DNA of 64,000 bases, from NCBI GenBank assembly GCA_963831645.1, contig CAWHQZ010000023.1:1-64000 (forward strand), in the 5' to 3' direction. The position numbers were made by a program, and so were the translations under genes. Below, in pieces: positions 45,933 through 54,948 of this stretch (positions are counted from its first letter, which is position 1; each line of letters opens with the position of its first letter). The notes under the pieces were generated by a model. It was not told where the DNA came from and made no database searches. It was given only the letters and a program-made list of their open reading frames with translations. Source of the DNA: CAWHQZ01 sp963831645 (GTDB lineage Bacteria; Pseudomonadota; Alphaproteobacteria; Rhizobiales; Aestuariivirgaceae).

Positions 45933-47301
45933 CTAGGTCTTCCTCGCCAGCTCCGCTGCAGCGCCGGTGTAGGTCGCGGGCGTCAGCGCAAGGAGCCGCG
46001 CCTTCGCCTCCTCGGGAATCGCCGCCGAGCGGATGAACTCGCGCAGCCGTTCGGGTGTCGCCCGCTCCCCGCGCGTCAGCGCCTTCAGCTGCTCGTAGGC
46101 GTCCTCGACGCCGTAGCGGCGCATCACCGTCTGCACCGCCTCGGCCAGCACCTCCCAGTTCGCCTCCAGGTCTTCCGCGAGCCGCGCGCGGTCGGCCTCG
46201 AGCCGGTCGAGGCCGCGGCTCGCGGATGCGTAGCCGAGCAGGCTGTGCCCGAACGCGACGCCGACGTTCCGCAGCACGGTCGAGTCGGTGAGATCGCGCT
46301 GCCAGCGCGAGATCGGCAGCTTCTCCGCGAGGTGCCGCAGCAGTGCGTTCGCCACGCCGAGGTTGCCCTCGGAGTTCTCGAAATCGATCGGGTTCACCTT
46401 GTGCGGCATGGTCGAGGAGCCGACCTCGCCCGCGACCGGCTTCTGGCGGAAATAGCCGAGCGAGATGTAACCCCAGAGGTCGCGGTCCAGGTCCACGAGC
46501 ACCGTGTTCAGCCGGGCGCGTCGCGTCGAACATTTCCGCGAGCGCATCGTGCGGCTCGATCTGCACCGTGTACGGATTGAACTCGAGCCCGAGCGATTCG
46601 ACGAACCGCCGCGCGAACCCCTGCCAGTCGACCTGCGGATAGGCGGCGAGGTGCGCGTTGTAGTTCCCGACCGCGCCGTTCGCCTTGCCGGTGAGCTTCA
46701 CCGACCCGGCCGCGGCACGCGCGCGGCGCAGGCGATGCACGAAGTTCGCGATCTCCTTCCCGAGCGTCGTGGGCGTCGCCGGCTGACCGTGCGTGCGCGC
46801 GAGCATCGCATCGCGCGCGTGCGCATGCGCGAGCTGCACGAGCTTCTTCGTCAGGGCGTCGACCGCCGGGAGCAGCACCTCGTCGCGCGCGCCGCGCACC
46901 ATCAGCGCGTAGGCGAGGTTGTTGATGTCCTCGGACGTGCACGCGAAGTGGATGAATGCCGAGGCGTGCGTGAGCGCCGCGTCGTCGGCGACCCGCTCGC
47001 GGATCCAGTACTCGATCGCCTTGACGTCGTGGTTGGTCTCGCGCTCGATCGCCTTCACGCGCTCGCCGTCGGCTTCGGTGAACCCGGTGGCGAGTGCGCG
47101 CAGCTTCGCTGCCGCCGGCGCCGCGAACGACGCGACTTCGGGGATGCCCGGCTCGGCACCGAGTGCGATCAGCCACTCGACCTCGACGTGGACACGATGC
47201 CGGATGAGCGCGAGCTCGCTGAACCACGGCCGCAGGCCCTCGGCTGCGCGGGCGTAGCGCCCGTCGAGCGGCGATAGCGCGGTGAGCGGCGAGAGCGGCA
47301 T
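45933..47301 (-). CDS. purB: Adenylosuccinate lyase (one frameshift)
   Basis: Cleaves adenylosuccinate and SAICAR in purine synthesis. About 456 residues. N-terminal half: LSPLDGRYARAAEGLRPWFS, TSEDINNLAYALMVR and ARTHGQPATPTTLGKEI. After a single shift near 46513 the chain continues with LVDLDRDLWGYISLGYF and the signature GSSTMPHKVNPIDFENSEGN. Both halves are full length and conserved, so a sequence error is likely. Confidence 0.94.
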
Positions 47302-47429
47302 GGGTGCGCTGTTGGCGTGTCGGGCGCGCGGCTGGCGCGAAACGCGTTCGAGTTTAGCATGCGCCTACTGGGCATCCGCTCTCGCCGGAGCCGCGCGCCG
47401 CGCCGCGGGGAGCGCAGCCATGCCGATGG

Positions 47430-47435
47430 TATAAA
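47430..47435 (+). promoter_or_regulatory. -10-like TATAAA before the GST gene
   Basis: TATAAA lies 31 bases before the start of the GST-like gene, in the purB divergent spacer. Confidence 0.4.
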
Positions 47436-47466
47436 CTGCCGTTCGGGGAGAGCTTCCCGCTTCATC

Positions 47467-48090
47467 ATGGCTGGTGCACGACTGAAACTGATCGGCTCGT
47501 CCGCGAGCCCGTTTGCGCGCAAGGTGCGCATCGTCCTCGCGGAGAAGCGCATCGAGTACACCTGGGAAACGCAGAACCCCTGGGCGGCCGACTCGACGGT
47601 GTCCGACCTCAACCCGCTCGGCAAGGTGCCGGTGCTGGTGCTCGAGGACGGCACCGCGCTCTACGACTCGGGCGTCATCTGCGAATTCCTCGACGGCGTC
47701 TCGCCGATCGGCAAGCTGATCCCCGCGGGCAACCGCGAGCGCATCGAGGTGCGCCGCTGGGAGGCGCTCGCCGACGGCATCGTCGACGCCGGCGCGCTCG
47801 TCCGGGCCGAGAGCCAGCGGCCGGCGCACGAGCGAAGCGCCGCCTGGACCGAGCGGCAGATGAAGAAGGTGACGCGCGGCCTCGACGCGCTCGAGACGCA
47901 GCTCGGCGCCCGCGCGTACTGCTGCGGCAACAACCTCACGTTCGCCGACATCGCGGTCGGCGCCTGTCTCGGCTGGCTCGACTTCCGCTACCCGAAGCTC
48001 GCCTGGCGGGACGACCGGCCCAACCTCGAGCGGCTCGCCGCGAAGCTCGCCGAGCGGCCGTCGTTCGCCGAAACCGTTCCGCGCGAATAG
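47467..48090 (+). CDS. Glutathione S-transferase-like protein
   Basis: A 207-residue GST. The N-terminal thioredoxin-like domain reads LIGSSASPFARKVRIVLAEK with a Ser-Pro-Phe pattern typical of the bacterial beta/stringent-starvation-like branch, then NPLGKVPVLVLEDG and a glutathione-contacting DSGVICEFL. The C-terminal helical domain includes NNLTFADIAVGACLGWLDFR. Divergent from purB. Substrate unknown. Confidence 0.88.
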   Translation: MAGARLKLIGSSASPFARKVRIVLAEKRIEYTWETQNPWAADSTVSDLNPLGKVPVLVLEDGTALYDSGVICEFLDGVSPIGKLIPAGNRERIEVRRWEALADGIVDAGALVRAESQRPAHERSAAWTERQMKKVTRGLDALETQLGARAYCCGNNLTFADIAVGACLGWLDFRYPKLAWRDDRPNLERLAAKLAERPSFAETVPRE

Positions 48091-48180
48091 TCGCACCCGT
48101 TCGGGGCGCGGACGAAATAAACTCCGGCACCGGGGTGTTTCACTAGCTCCATATCGCCGTCGCCGATCCACGAGAAGATC

Positions 48181-48996
48181 ATGGAAGCGTTCCTCGCCAA
48201 CCCGGCCGTGCAGGGGGGACTCGCCCCGTTCGTCGCCGGCCTGGTCGTCGCCGCGATCCTCGCCAAGGCGAAGCTCGGCGGACTCGCCGTGACCACGGGG
48301 TTCGCGGTCGCGATCGCGCTCGCCAGCGGTCTCGTGTTCACGCCGCTCACCGCCGTCCGCAAGGTCGCCCTGCTCGGCCTGCTCGCGCCAGTGGCCGGGA
48401 TCGTCGTCGATTTCGCCCTCCGGAGGGGGCGGACGTTGACGGTCCTCATCGCGCTCGCCTGCGGTGCGCTCACGGTATGGGTGTTCTGGAGCGTGCTCCG
48501 GCAAAAGCCGACTGGCGAGGCGTTGCTGGTGGGTGGGGGCCTGGCGGTGTTCGTCGCCTGGCTTGTGGGTTCGACACTCGGTCTCGCGGGTCAGCCGGTG
48601 CGCGCGGGCGCGGCGGCGGTGATGCTCGGCCTGGGCACCGGCGTCTCGGCGATCGTCGGGGCGTCAGCGCTGCTCGGGCTCTACGGCATCGCGATTGGCG
48701 CCGGCGCCGGCGCGTTCGTCCTCGTGCAGATGCTGACCGGCAAGAAGATCGCCGCGGGCGCGACGCTCACCCTGTCCGCGTCGCTCGCTGCAGGACTCGT
48801 CGCGGCGGCCGCGCTCGTGCTTGCTCAACTGCCGTGGTACGGCCTGGTCGTGCTCGGGTTCATCCCGCTCGCGGCGCGGCTGCCGGCCTCGGACCGTCTG
48901 CCGGTCTGGGTCCAGGCGCTGCTCGTATCGGCCTACGGCTTCACCGCGGCCTCCGTCGCGTTCGTATTGACCTGGCGGGCACCACCGCCGGGTTGA
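48181..48996 (+). CDS. Polytopic membrane protein of unknown function
   Basis: A 271-residue protein with about eight hydrophobic segments and short loops; many Ala, Gly, Val and Leu residues. I recognise no family motif. It lies between the GST-like gene and two yceI genes on the same strand. Confidence 0.7.
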   Translation: MEAFLANPAVQGGLAPFVAGLVVAAILAKAKLGGLAVTTGFAVAIALASGLVFTPLTAVRKVALLGLLAPVAGIVVDFALRRGRTLTVLIALACGALTVWVFWSVLRQKPTGEALLVGGGLAVFVAWLVGSTLGLAGQPVRAGAAAVMLGLGTGVSAIVGASALLGLYGIAIGAGAGAFVLVQMLTGKKIAAGATLTLSASLAAGLVAAAALVLAQLPWYGLVVLGFIPLAARLPASDRLPVWVQALLVSAYGFTAASVAFVLTWRAPPPG

Positions 48997-49033
48997 GTCA
49001 AGTCCGTCCAGTGACCAGAGAGAGGAGAGGCCT

Positions 49034-49630
49034 ATGTCGAGAAAGCTTGCCGCATGCGTGTTCGCCGCCGCGCTGCCCCTGTCGGCCAGCGCCGCGCCGG
49101 AGTCGTTCACGATCGACCCGTACCACACGGTCCCGTACTGGGAGACCGATCACCTGGGTTTTGCGACGATGCGGGGTCGCTTCGAGAAGCCCACGGGCAA
49201 GTTCACGCTCGACACCGCGGCCAAGACCGGCACGCTCGAGATCGTGATCGAGACCAAGACCCTCAGCACCGGCGACCCCGAGCGCGACGGCCGGCCGCGC
49301 ACCCGCGACGAGCATCTGCGCACCCCCGACTTCTTCAACGTCGCCGAGTTTCCGACCATGACCTACAAGGCCGACAGCCTGAAGTTCAAGGGCGACGATC
49401 TCGAAGTGATCGAGGGGAGCCTCACGCTGCTCGGCGTGACCAGGCCGGTGCCGCTCAGGATCCTGCGCTGGAAATGCGGACCGGATCCCCGGACGCAGGG
49501 CAAGCGCTACCAGTGCGGCGGCAACGCGACCGGCACGTTCAAGCGGTCGGACTTCGGCATGAAGTTCGGCGTCGGGCCGATCGGCGACGAAGTCACGCTG
49601 TGGATGAGCTTCTACGGCTTCCGGCAGTAG
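49034..49630 (+). CDS. YceI-family periplasmic protein, copy 1
   Basis: A 198-residue exported lipocalin-like protein. Signal peptide ACVFAAALPLSASA; then FTIDPYHTVPYWETDHLGF, RDEHLRTPDFFNVAEFPTM and FKRSDFGMKFGVGPIGDEV, the YceI pattern. Members bind isoprenoid or amide lipids in a beta-barrel. The next gene is a clear paralog. Confidence 0.92.
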   Translation: MSRKLAACVFAAALPLSASAAPESFTIDPYHTVPYWETDHLGFATMRGRFEKPTGKFTLDTAAKTGTLEIVIETKTLSTGDPERDGRPRTRDEHLRTPDFFNVAEFPTMTYKADSLKFKGDDLEVIEGSLTLLGVTRPVPLRILRWKCGPDPRTQGKRYQCGGNATGTFKRSDFGMKFGVGPIGDEVTLWMSFYGFRQ

Positions 49631-49758
49631 CGCCGCGCCGAGCAGCGAAGGCGAGGGCCGGGTTCGGCCTTCAGCGTTCGCCGAATCGTCACGGCGCCGA
49701 GGCAGACCGCCGAGGCCAGGTCTAAGCTTGCTGGCGCTCGCAAGGAGGGGAGATCTGT

Positions 49759-50355
49759 ATGCGCAAGAAGCTCGGGGCATGTCTGCTCGTCGCCGCGCTG
49801 CCGCTGTCGGCCGGCGCGGCGCCGGATAGCTACACGGTCGATCCGTACCACAGCTTTCCGTACTTCGAGGCCGACCACTACGGGTTCGCATGGATCCGCG
49901 GCCGGTTCGACAAGATGGCGGGCAAGTTCACGCTGGACCCCGCCGCCAAGACCGGCACGGTGGATCTGTCGATACAGACCGCCACCGTCACGACCGGTGA
50001 CACCGAGCGCGGCGACCGACCGCGATCGCGCGACGAGCACCTGCGCACGCCCGACTTCTTCAACGTCGCGGAGTTTCCCTCCATGCGCTTCCAGGGCAGT
50101 GCGACGAAGTGGAACGGGGATGTGCCGGTGGCGATCGACGGCCAGCTCACGCTGCTCGGCGTCAGCAAGCCGCTCACGCTCACGGTCATTCACTGGAAGT
50201 GCGGGCCGGACCCGCGCACTCAAGGCAAGCGGTATATGTGCGGCGGCAACTTCACCAGCTCGTTCAAGCGCTCCGACTTCGGCATGACGTTCCTGATTCC
50301 CGGCGTCGGCGACGAGGTGAAGCTGTGGATCGGGATGGAGGCGTTCAGGAACTGA
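49759..50355 (+). CDS. YceI-family periplasmic protein, copy 2
   Basis: A 198-residue paralog of the preceding gene, same length and order of motifs: YTVDPYHSFPYFEADHYGF, RDEHLRTPDFFNVAEFPSM and FKRSDFGMTFLIPGVGDEV. Signal peptide ACLLVAALPLSAGA. Both copies share a late Cys pair (KCGPDPRTQGKRY then CGGN). Tandem duplication with clear divergence suggests different ligands. It converges on mnmA. Confidence 0.92.
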   Translation: MRKKLGACLLVAALPLSAGAAPDSYTVDPYHSFPYFEADHYGFAWIRGRFDKMAGKFTLDPAAKTGTVDLSIQTATVTTGDTERGDRPRSRDEHLRTPDFFNVAEFPSMRFQGSATKWNGDVPVAIDGQLTLLGVSKPLTLTVIHWKCGPDPRTQGKRYMCGGNFTSSFKRSDFGMTFLIPGVGDEVKLWIGMEAFRN

Positions 50356-50376
50356 GCGCCGCCGCCGGCGCGCGCC

Positions 50377-51452
50377 TCACTGGATCACGCCGCCACCGAG
50401 GCACACCTCGCCCCGGTAGAGCACCACCGACTGCCCCGGCGTGACGGCCCATTGCGGGTCGTCGAACTCGATCCGGCATTCCGCTTCGTCCAGCCGGGCC
50501 ACCCGGCAGGCCGCGTCGGCCTGCCGGTAGCGCGTCTTGCCGCCGTAGGCGTCGCCCGCAGTCGGGTGCCTCGCCGCTGACCCACGCGAGGTCCGCCGCG
50601 GTCAGCGCGTCGGCTTCCGAGCAGCGGATGGTCGTGCCCCTGGACGACGATCAGCTCGTTTCGCTCGCGATCCTTCCCTGCGACGTACCACGGCGCACCC
50701 TCGCCACCGCGCGTCCCGCCGATCCCGAGGCCCTGGCGCTGCCCGATGGTGTAGAAGGCGAGCCCGATGTGCTCGCCCACGTTCGCGCCGTCGGGCGTTC
50801 GCATCGGCCCCGGTGTGCGCGGCAGGTAGCGGTTGAGGAACTCGCGGAACGGCCGCTCGCCGATGAAGCAGATCCCGGTCGAGTCCTTCTTCGCGTGCAC
50901 CGGCAGGCCCGCCTCGCGGGCGATGCGGCGCACTTCGGTCTTCGCCAGGTCAGCGAGCGGGAACACGACCCGCGCGAGCTGCGCCTGGGTGAGGCGGTGA
51001 AGGAAGTAGCTCTGGTCCTTCGTCGGGTCGGCCCCCTTCACGAGCTCGAAGCGCCCGGCGCGTTCGCGCACGCCGGCGTAGTGGCCGGTGGCGATCCGGG
51101 AGGCGCCCATCGCGAGCGCGTGGTCGAGGAAGGCCTTGAACTTGATCTCGGCGTTGCAGAGGACGTCGGGGTTCGGCGTGCGGCCGGCGGCGTACTCGGC
51201 GAGAAAGCTCGCGAACACGCGGTCCCGGTACTCGGCCGCGAAGTTGACGACCTCGAGCTCGATGCCGAGCACGTCGGCGACCGAGGCGACGTCGACGAGG
51301 TCTTCGCGGGTCGAGCAGTACTCGTCGTCGTCGTCGTCCTCCCAGTTCTTCATGAAGAGGCCGACCACGTCGTAGCCCTGGCGCTTCAGCAGCAGGGCGG
51401 CGACCGACGAGTCGACCCCGCCGGACATGCCGACGACGATGCGCTCGGTCAC
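50377..51452 (-). CDS. mnmA: tRNA 2-thiouridylase MnmA (two frameshifts)
   Basis: Thiolates U34 in tRNA-Lys, -Glu and -Gln. PP-loop SGGVDSSVAALLL, first catalytic Cys in PDVLCNAEIKFK and second in KKDSTGICFIGER are present, as are NWEDDDDDEYCS and GLAFYTIGQRQGLGIGG. Shifts near 50618 and 50567 hide the C-terminal barrel, whose end reads SVVLYRGEVCLGGGVIQ before TGA. GTG start at 51452 overlaps the stop of the upstream gene (GTGA). Confidence 0.94.
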
Positions 51453-52027
51453 TGCGCCAGCTGCGGGGAGTCGCGAAAACCCGCCGGCTCGGCGCCGCCG
51501 AGCCACGCCTTGAGCGGGAAGACGGATGCCGGCAGCCCGGGGGCGAGGAACCAGGTGTCGATCACCCACTCCTCCTGCGAGCCGCGCTCGACGACCCGCG
51601 CCGCCCAGTGGTCGCTCAGCATCCGGCCGCGCAGTACGCGCTCGCCGACGGCGTGGAACGTCAGCCAGCCGTGGCGCTCGATCAGCCGCAGGTAGGCGGT
51701 CGTGTTGGTCGAGTGGTCGATGCAGTCCATGCGGCCGGGCTGCGTGGCGTCGTCGTCGAAATTGCCGCCGCGGTCGCGCCAGATCGGCGACTGCGCCCCG
51801 GCGTAGAAGTAGAGCCATGCAACCGCGCGCGCGATCGCCTCGCGCTCGGCGGCGGGCGAGTCGGCGTCGACGAACTGCGCCTGCACCTGGCCGAGATGCA
51901 ACGGCGAGTAGCGCACCACCGCCTGCGCGTTGCAGCCGTAGTTGAAGCAGATCGCGACCTCGTCGGCCGCGACCGCTCCCGCGGCGAGCATCAGCAGAAT
52001 TGCGAGGGTGCGGGCCACTGCTGTCAT
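51449..52027 (-). CDS. Exported protein with a transglutaminase-like Cys-His-Asp pattern
   Basis: A 192-residue protein with a signal peptide (ARTLAILLMLAAGAVAA). I know no named family, but three motifs stand in transglutaminase/papain-like order: Cys in GRMDCIDHSTNTTAYLR, His in LSDHWAARVVERG and Asp in EWVIDTWFLAPG. An N-terminal Cys pair (CFNYGC) could form a disulfide. It overlaps mnmA on one side and the Nudix gene on the other by four bases each, so it belongs to that operon. A periplasmic peptidase- or transferase-like activity is inference. Confidence 0.72.
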   Translation of the reverse strand: MTAVARTLAILLMLAAGAVAADEVAICFNYGCNAQAVVRYSPLHLGQVQAQFVDADSPAAEREAIARAVAWLYFYAGAQSPIWRDRGGNFDDDATQPGRMDCIDHSTNTTAYLRLIERHGWLTFHAVGERVLRGRMLSDHWAARVVERGSQEEWVIDTWFLAPGLPASVFPLKAWLGGAEPAGFRDSPQLAQ

Positions 52028-52473
52028 TGGTAGTGCCGGATCACGTCGAGCGGGTACCGCCGCCCGGCCAGGCAGTCGTCGATGCAGGCCATCACGAGCG
52101 GGCTGCGGTGCCGTTCGCGCGCCGCGCGCGCTTCCGCGGGCGTCAGCCAGACCACGCGGCGGATTTCCGGGTCAAGCGGGCGGCCGGTCGCGCCGGTCAC
52201 CTCGCCGAGGAATGCGAAGCGCAGGAACGTCACGTCCCTGGGCGCATAGTGCCAGCGATAGATCCCCAGGAGATGCGTCGGGCGGAAAGCATGCGCGGTC
52301 TCCTCGAGCACCTCGCGCGTGCACGCCTCGGCCAGCGTCTCGCCCGGTTCCCAGTGGCCCGCCGGCTGGTTGTAGACGAGCCGGCCGTCGGCTTCCTCCT
52401 CGACCAGGCAGAAGCGGTCATCGCGCTGCATGATCGCCGCCACGGTCACGCTCGGTCTCCAGACCTCCGCCAT
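52024..52473 (-). CDS. Nudix hydrolase, NudJ-like
   Basis: A 149-residue Nudix protein. The box reads GHWEPGETLAEACTREVLEE with T after it, fitting G-x5-E-x7-R-E-U-x-E-E. The NQPAGH stretch before the box and the location next to mnmA recall NudJ (E. coli ymfB), a phosphatase acting on thiamin and nucleoside pyrophosphates. The stop overlaps the start of the transglutaminase-like gene (ATGA). Confidence 0.9.
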   Translation of the reverse strand: MAEVWRPSVTVAAIMQRDDRFCLVEEEADGRLVYNQPAGHWEPGETLAEACTREVLEETAHAFRPTHLLGIYRWHYAPRDVTFLRFAFLGEVTGATGRPLDPEIRRVVWLTPAEARAARERHRSPLVMACIDDCLAGRRYPLDVIRHYQ

Positions 52474-52482
52474 CCCGCGAAT

Positions 52483-53694
52483 TCAGGCGACGCGGCGCGA
52501 CGCCCGCCGGATGAAATCGGCCATCCGCGCGACGCCCTGCTCGATCGCCTGCCGCGAGGCGGCGTAGCTGAACCGGACGTGCTGGCCCTCGCCGGGAACG
52601 CGCGCGCCGAAGTGGATGTCCGCGAGCACCGCGACGCCGCCTTCGGCGAGCAGCCGCTTGCGGAATTCCTCGGAGTCCGCGCAGCCGGCCATCCGGCACG
52701 CCTCGGTGACGTTCGGCCACGCGTAGAAGGCGCCGCCGGGCGTCTTGCACGTCACGCCGGGCACCTGGTTGAGCAGCCCGACGATGAGGTCGCGACGCTC
52801 GAGGAACGACGCGCGCATCCGCGCCGCGTCGTCCTGCGGGCCGTTGATCGCCTCGACGGCGGCCCACTGCGTGATCTGGGAAGCGCACGAGTCGGTGTTC
52901 GTGACCCAGCGGGTGAACTCGGGCGCCAGCACCGGGCTCGCCGCGAAGCCGAGCCGCCAGCCGGTCATCGCCCAGGTCTTCGAGGCGCCGTCGGAGACGA
53001 TGGTGCGCTCGTACATCCCGGGCAGCGACGCGATCGACGCGAACTCGCCCTCGTAGCAGAGCCGCGAGTAGATCTCGTCCGCGTAGATCCAGACGTCGGG
53101 GTGCTTGCGGAGGATCGCGGCGATCGCCTCCAGGTCGCGGCGGGTGAGGATGCCGCCGGTCGGGTTGTGCGGCGAGTTCAGGATGAGGAGCTTCGTGCGC
53201 GGTGAGAGCTTCGCCTCCAGGTCCGCCGGGTCGAACGCGAAGTTGCGCGCCTCGCGCAGATGGAGCGGGACCGGCACGGCGCCGTGCGCCTTGATCTGCG
53301 ACTCGTAGATCGGGAAACCCGGGTTCGGGTAGATGACCTCGTCGCCGACGCCGTAGTCGGTGGTGGCGAGGATCGCGTAGGCGATGAACGGCTTCGCCCC
53401 GGCGCCGACGACGACGTGCTCGGGGCGGATGTCGAGCCCGCGCATCGCGCCCATGTACCGCGCCGCGGCTTCGCGCAGCTCGTTGATGCCCGCCGACGGC
53501 GTGTAGCCGTGCTTGCCGTCGCGGATCGCCCGGATCGCCGCTTCCTGGACGTTCGACGGGGTCGGGAAGTCGGGCTGGCCGATGCAGAACGAGATGACGT
53601 CCTTGCCCTGGCGGACGAGCTCGTTCACTTCGGCCAGGACGACGAAGGCGTTCTCGGTGCCGAGTTCGGCGGTGCGGCGGCTGGTCGCGGGCAT
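52483..53694 (-). CDS. Class I/II PLP aminotransferase (AspC/AlaT-like)
   Basis: A 403-residue fold-type I aminotransferase. PLP Lys in SDGASKTWAMTGWRLGF; NSPHNPTGGILT and YADEIYSRLCYEG carry the Asn, Asp and Tyr that hold the cofactor; the C-terminal Arg is in QHVRFSYA. The exact amino acid is unclear. It has an unusually long, hairpin-rich leader (53695-53888). The Nudix gene follows after 9 bases. Confidence 0.9.
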   Translation of the reverse strand: MPATSRRTAELGTENAFVVLAEVNELVRQGKDVISFCIGQPDFPTPSNVQEAAIRAIRDGKHGYTPSAGINELREAAARYMGAMRGLDIRPEHVVVGAGAKPFIAYAILATTDYGVGDEVIYPNPGFPIYESQIKAHGAVPVPLHLREARNFAFDPADLEAKLSPRTKLLILNSPHNPTGGILTRRDLEAIAAILRKHPDVWIYADEIYSRLCYEGEFASIASLPGMYERTIVSDGASKTWAMTGWRLGFAASPVLAPEFTRWVTNTDSCASQITQWAAVEAINGPQDDAARMRASFLERRDLIVGLLNQVPGVTCKTPGGAFYAWPNVTEACRMAGCADSEEFRKRLLAEGGVAVLADIHFGARVPGEGQHVRFSYAASRQAIEQGVARMADFIRRASRRVA

Positions 53695-53888
53695 GGCAAC
53701 CTAAGTGGTTGTTTCAGAACGGTGGATTCTAACCGCGCGGCACCGGGGGATCTACAAGGGGCGGGCAGCCCCCTTGTTCGTTGGGGGATATGCAAGGGCG
53801 AGCGAAGGGGTGGGACCCTTCCCTTCCCACCCGGGCCCCTTGTTCGTACCCGGGCGGCAGGAGCCGTATGTAGGGCGGCTCCGCCGCC
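53695..53888 (-). other. Hairpin-rich leader of the aminotransferase gene
   Basis: 194 bases between two minus-strand genes. The 12-mer ACGAACAAGGGG occurs twice (minus strand, 53836-53847 and 53770-53781), and CCCCTTGT at 53754-53761 can pair with either. Further stems: 8 bp at 53808-53815/53825-53832 and CCCGGG at 53830-53835/53849-53854. This could be a regulatory leader or a dispersed intergenic repeat. Confidence 0.5.
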
Positions 53889-53901
53889 CTACATCCGGCT
53901 C
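53861..53901 (-). terminator. Long hairpin at the end of the amidohydrolase gene
   Basis: An 11-bp perfect stem (ATGTAGGGCGG / CCGCCCTACAT, 5-base loop) extends outward through GAGCC/GGCTC with one mismatch. The stop codon of the acetylpolyamine amidohydrolase lies inside it. REP-like elements look similar. Confidence 0.6.
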
Positions 53902-54948
53902 GCGAGGTTGAAGCCGCCGATGAACGCGACCACGTTCGCCGCCGAGCAGGTCGAGGTTGTAGCCGCCTTCCTGGACGAGCACCGTCGGCAGCTTCAGCGC
54001 GGCGACCGCGTCGCCGATCCGCCGGTAGCCGTCGTTGGTGACTTTGACGACCGACAGCGGGTCGCGCTCGTGGGCGTCGAAGCCGACCGAGATCAGCAGC
54101 GCCTCGGAGCCGTGGGCGCGGATCGCCTCGAGCGCGTCGTCGAGCGCGTCGAGGATATCGGCGTCGCCGCTGCCCGGCTGGAGCGGGATGTTGAGGTTCG
54201 TGCCCTCGCCTTCGCCCGCGCCGTACTCGTCGGCGTAGCCGGAGAAGAACGGGTAGTAGTTGGCCGGGTCGACGTGGATCGACACGAACTGCACCTCGCC
54301 GCGGCGGTAGAAGATCGACTGCGTGCCGTCGCCGTGATGGGTGTCGACGTCGAGGATCGCCACGCGCTTGAAGTGCGGCAGCATGGACTCGGCGGCGATC
54401 GCCACGTTGTTGAGGTAGCAGAAGCCGGCGGCACGGTCGGCGTGCGCGTGGTGGCCGGGCGGCCGGCAGACCGCGTAGGCGGCGTGCTCGCCGGCGAGCA
54501 CGCTCTCCGCGGCGGCGAGCGCCGTATGCGCCGCGGCTACCGCCGAGCGCCACGTGTGCTCGCCGACCGCGCACGCGAGGTCGCCGAGGTAGTAGCCGGC
54601 CTGGGCGACCGGCGACGCCGCGCGCGGGCCCTTCCGCGGCGTGAAGTCGTCGCCCGAGCCGCGGTACGGATGCACGTTCGGCACGATCTCCGGGCCCGCG
54701 TTCTTGAGCGCCGACCACCGCTCCCAGCCGCCGCGCAGGAACTCGAGATAGCCGGGCGTGTGCACCTGCTCGATCAGCTCGAACGGAAAGTCGCGGCGCG
54801 GCTGCTCGACCTTGTAGCTCGCGCGGGTGAGCGACTCCACGACCCGCTCGCAGCGCTCGGGCGCCTCGAGGCTCGGCACCAGCCGGCCGGCGATCATGAA
54901 CTGCGCCGGCCGGTGCGCGAGCTGCTCGGGACAGAAGAAGATCCTCAC
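53889..54948 (-). CDS. Acetylpolyamine amidohydrolase / HDAC-family deacetylase (one frameshift)
   Basis: A zinc deacetylase of about 352 residues. Family motifs: RPPGHHAHADRAAGFCYLNN (catalytic His pair), AILDVDTHHGDGTQSIFY (zinc Asp/His), SVGFDAHERDP and the Tyr-bearing LVQEGGYNLDLLG. After one shift near 53937 it ends FIGGFNLASRM. GTG start at 54948 overlaps the upstream gene's stop (GTGA). Length and motifs suit bacterial enzymes that release polyamines or other amines from N-acetyl forms. Confidence 0.88.
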
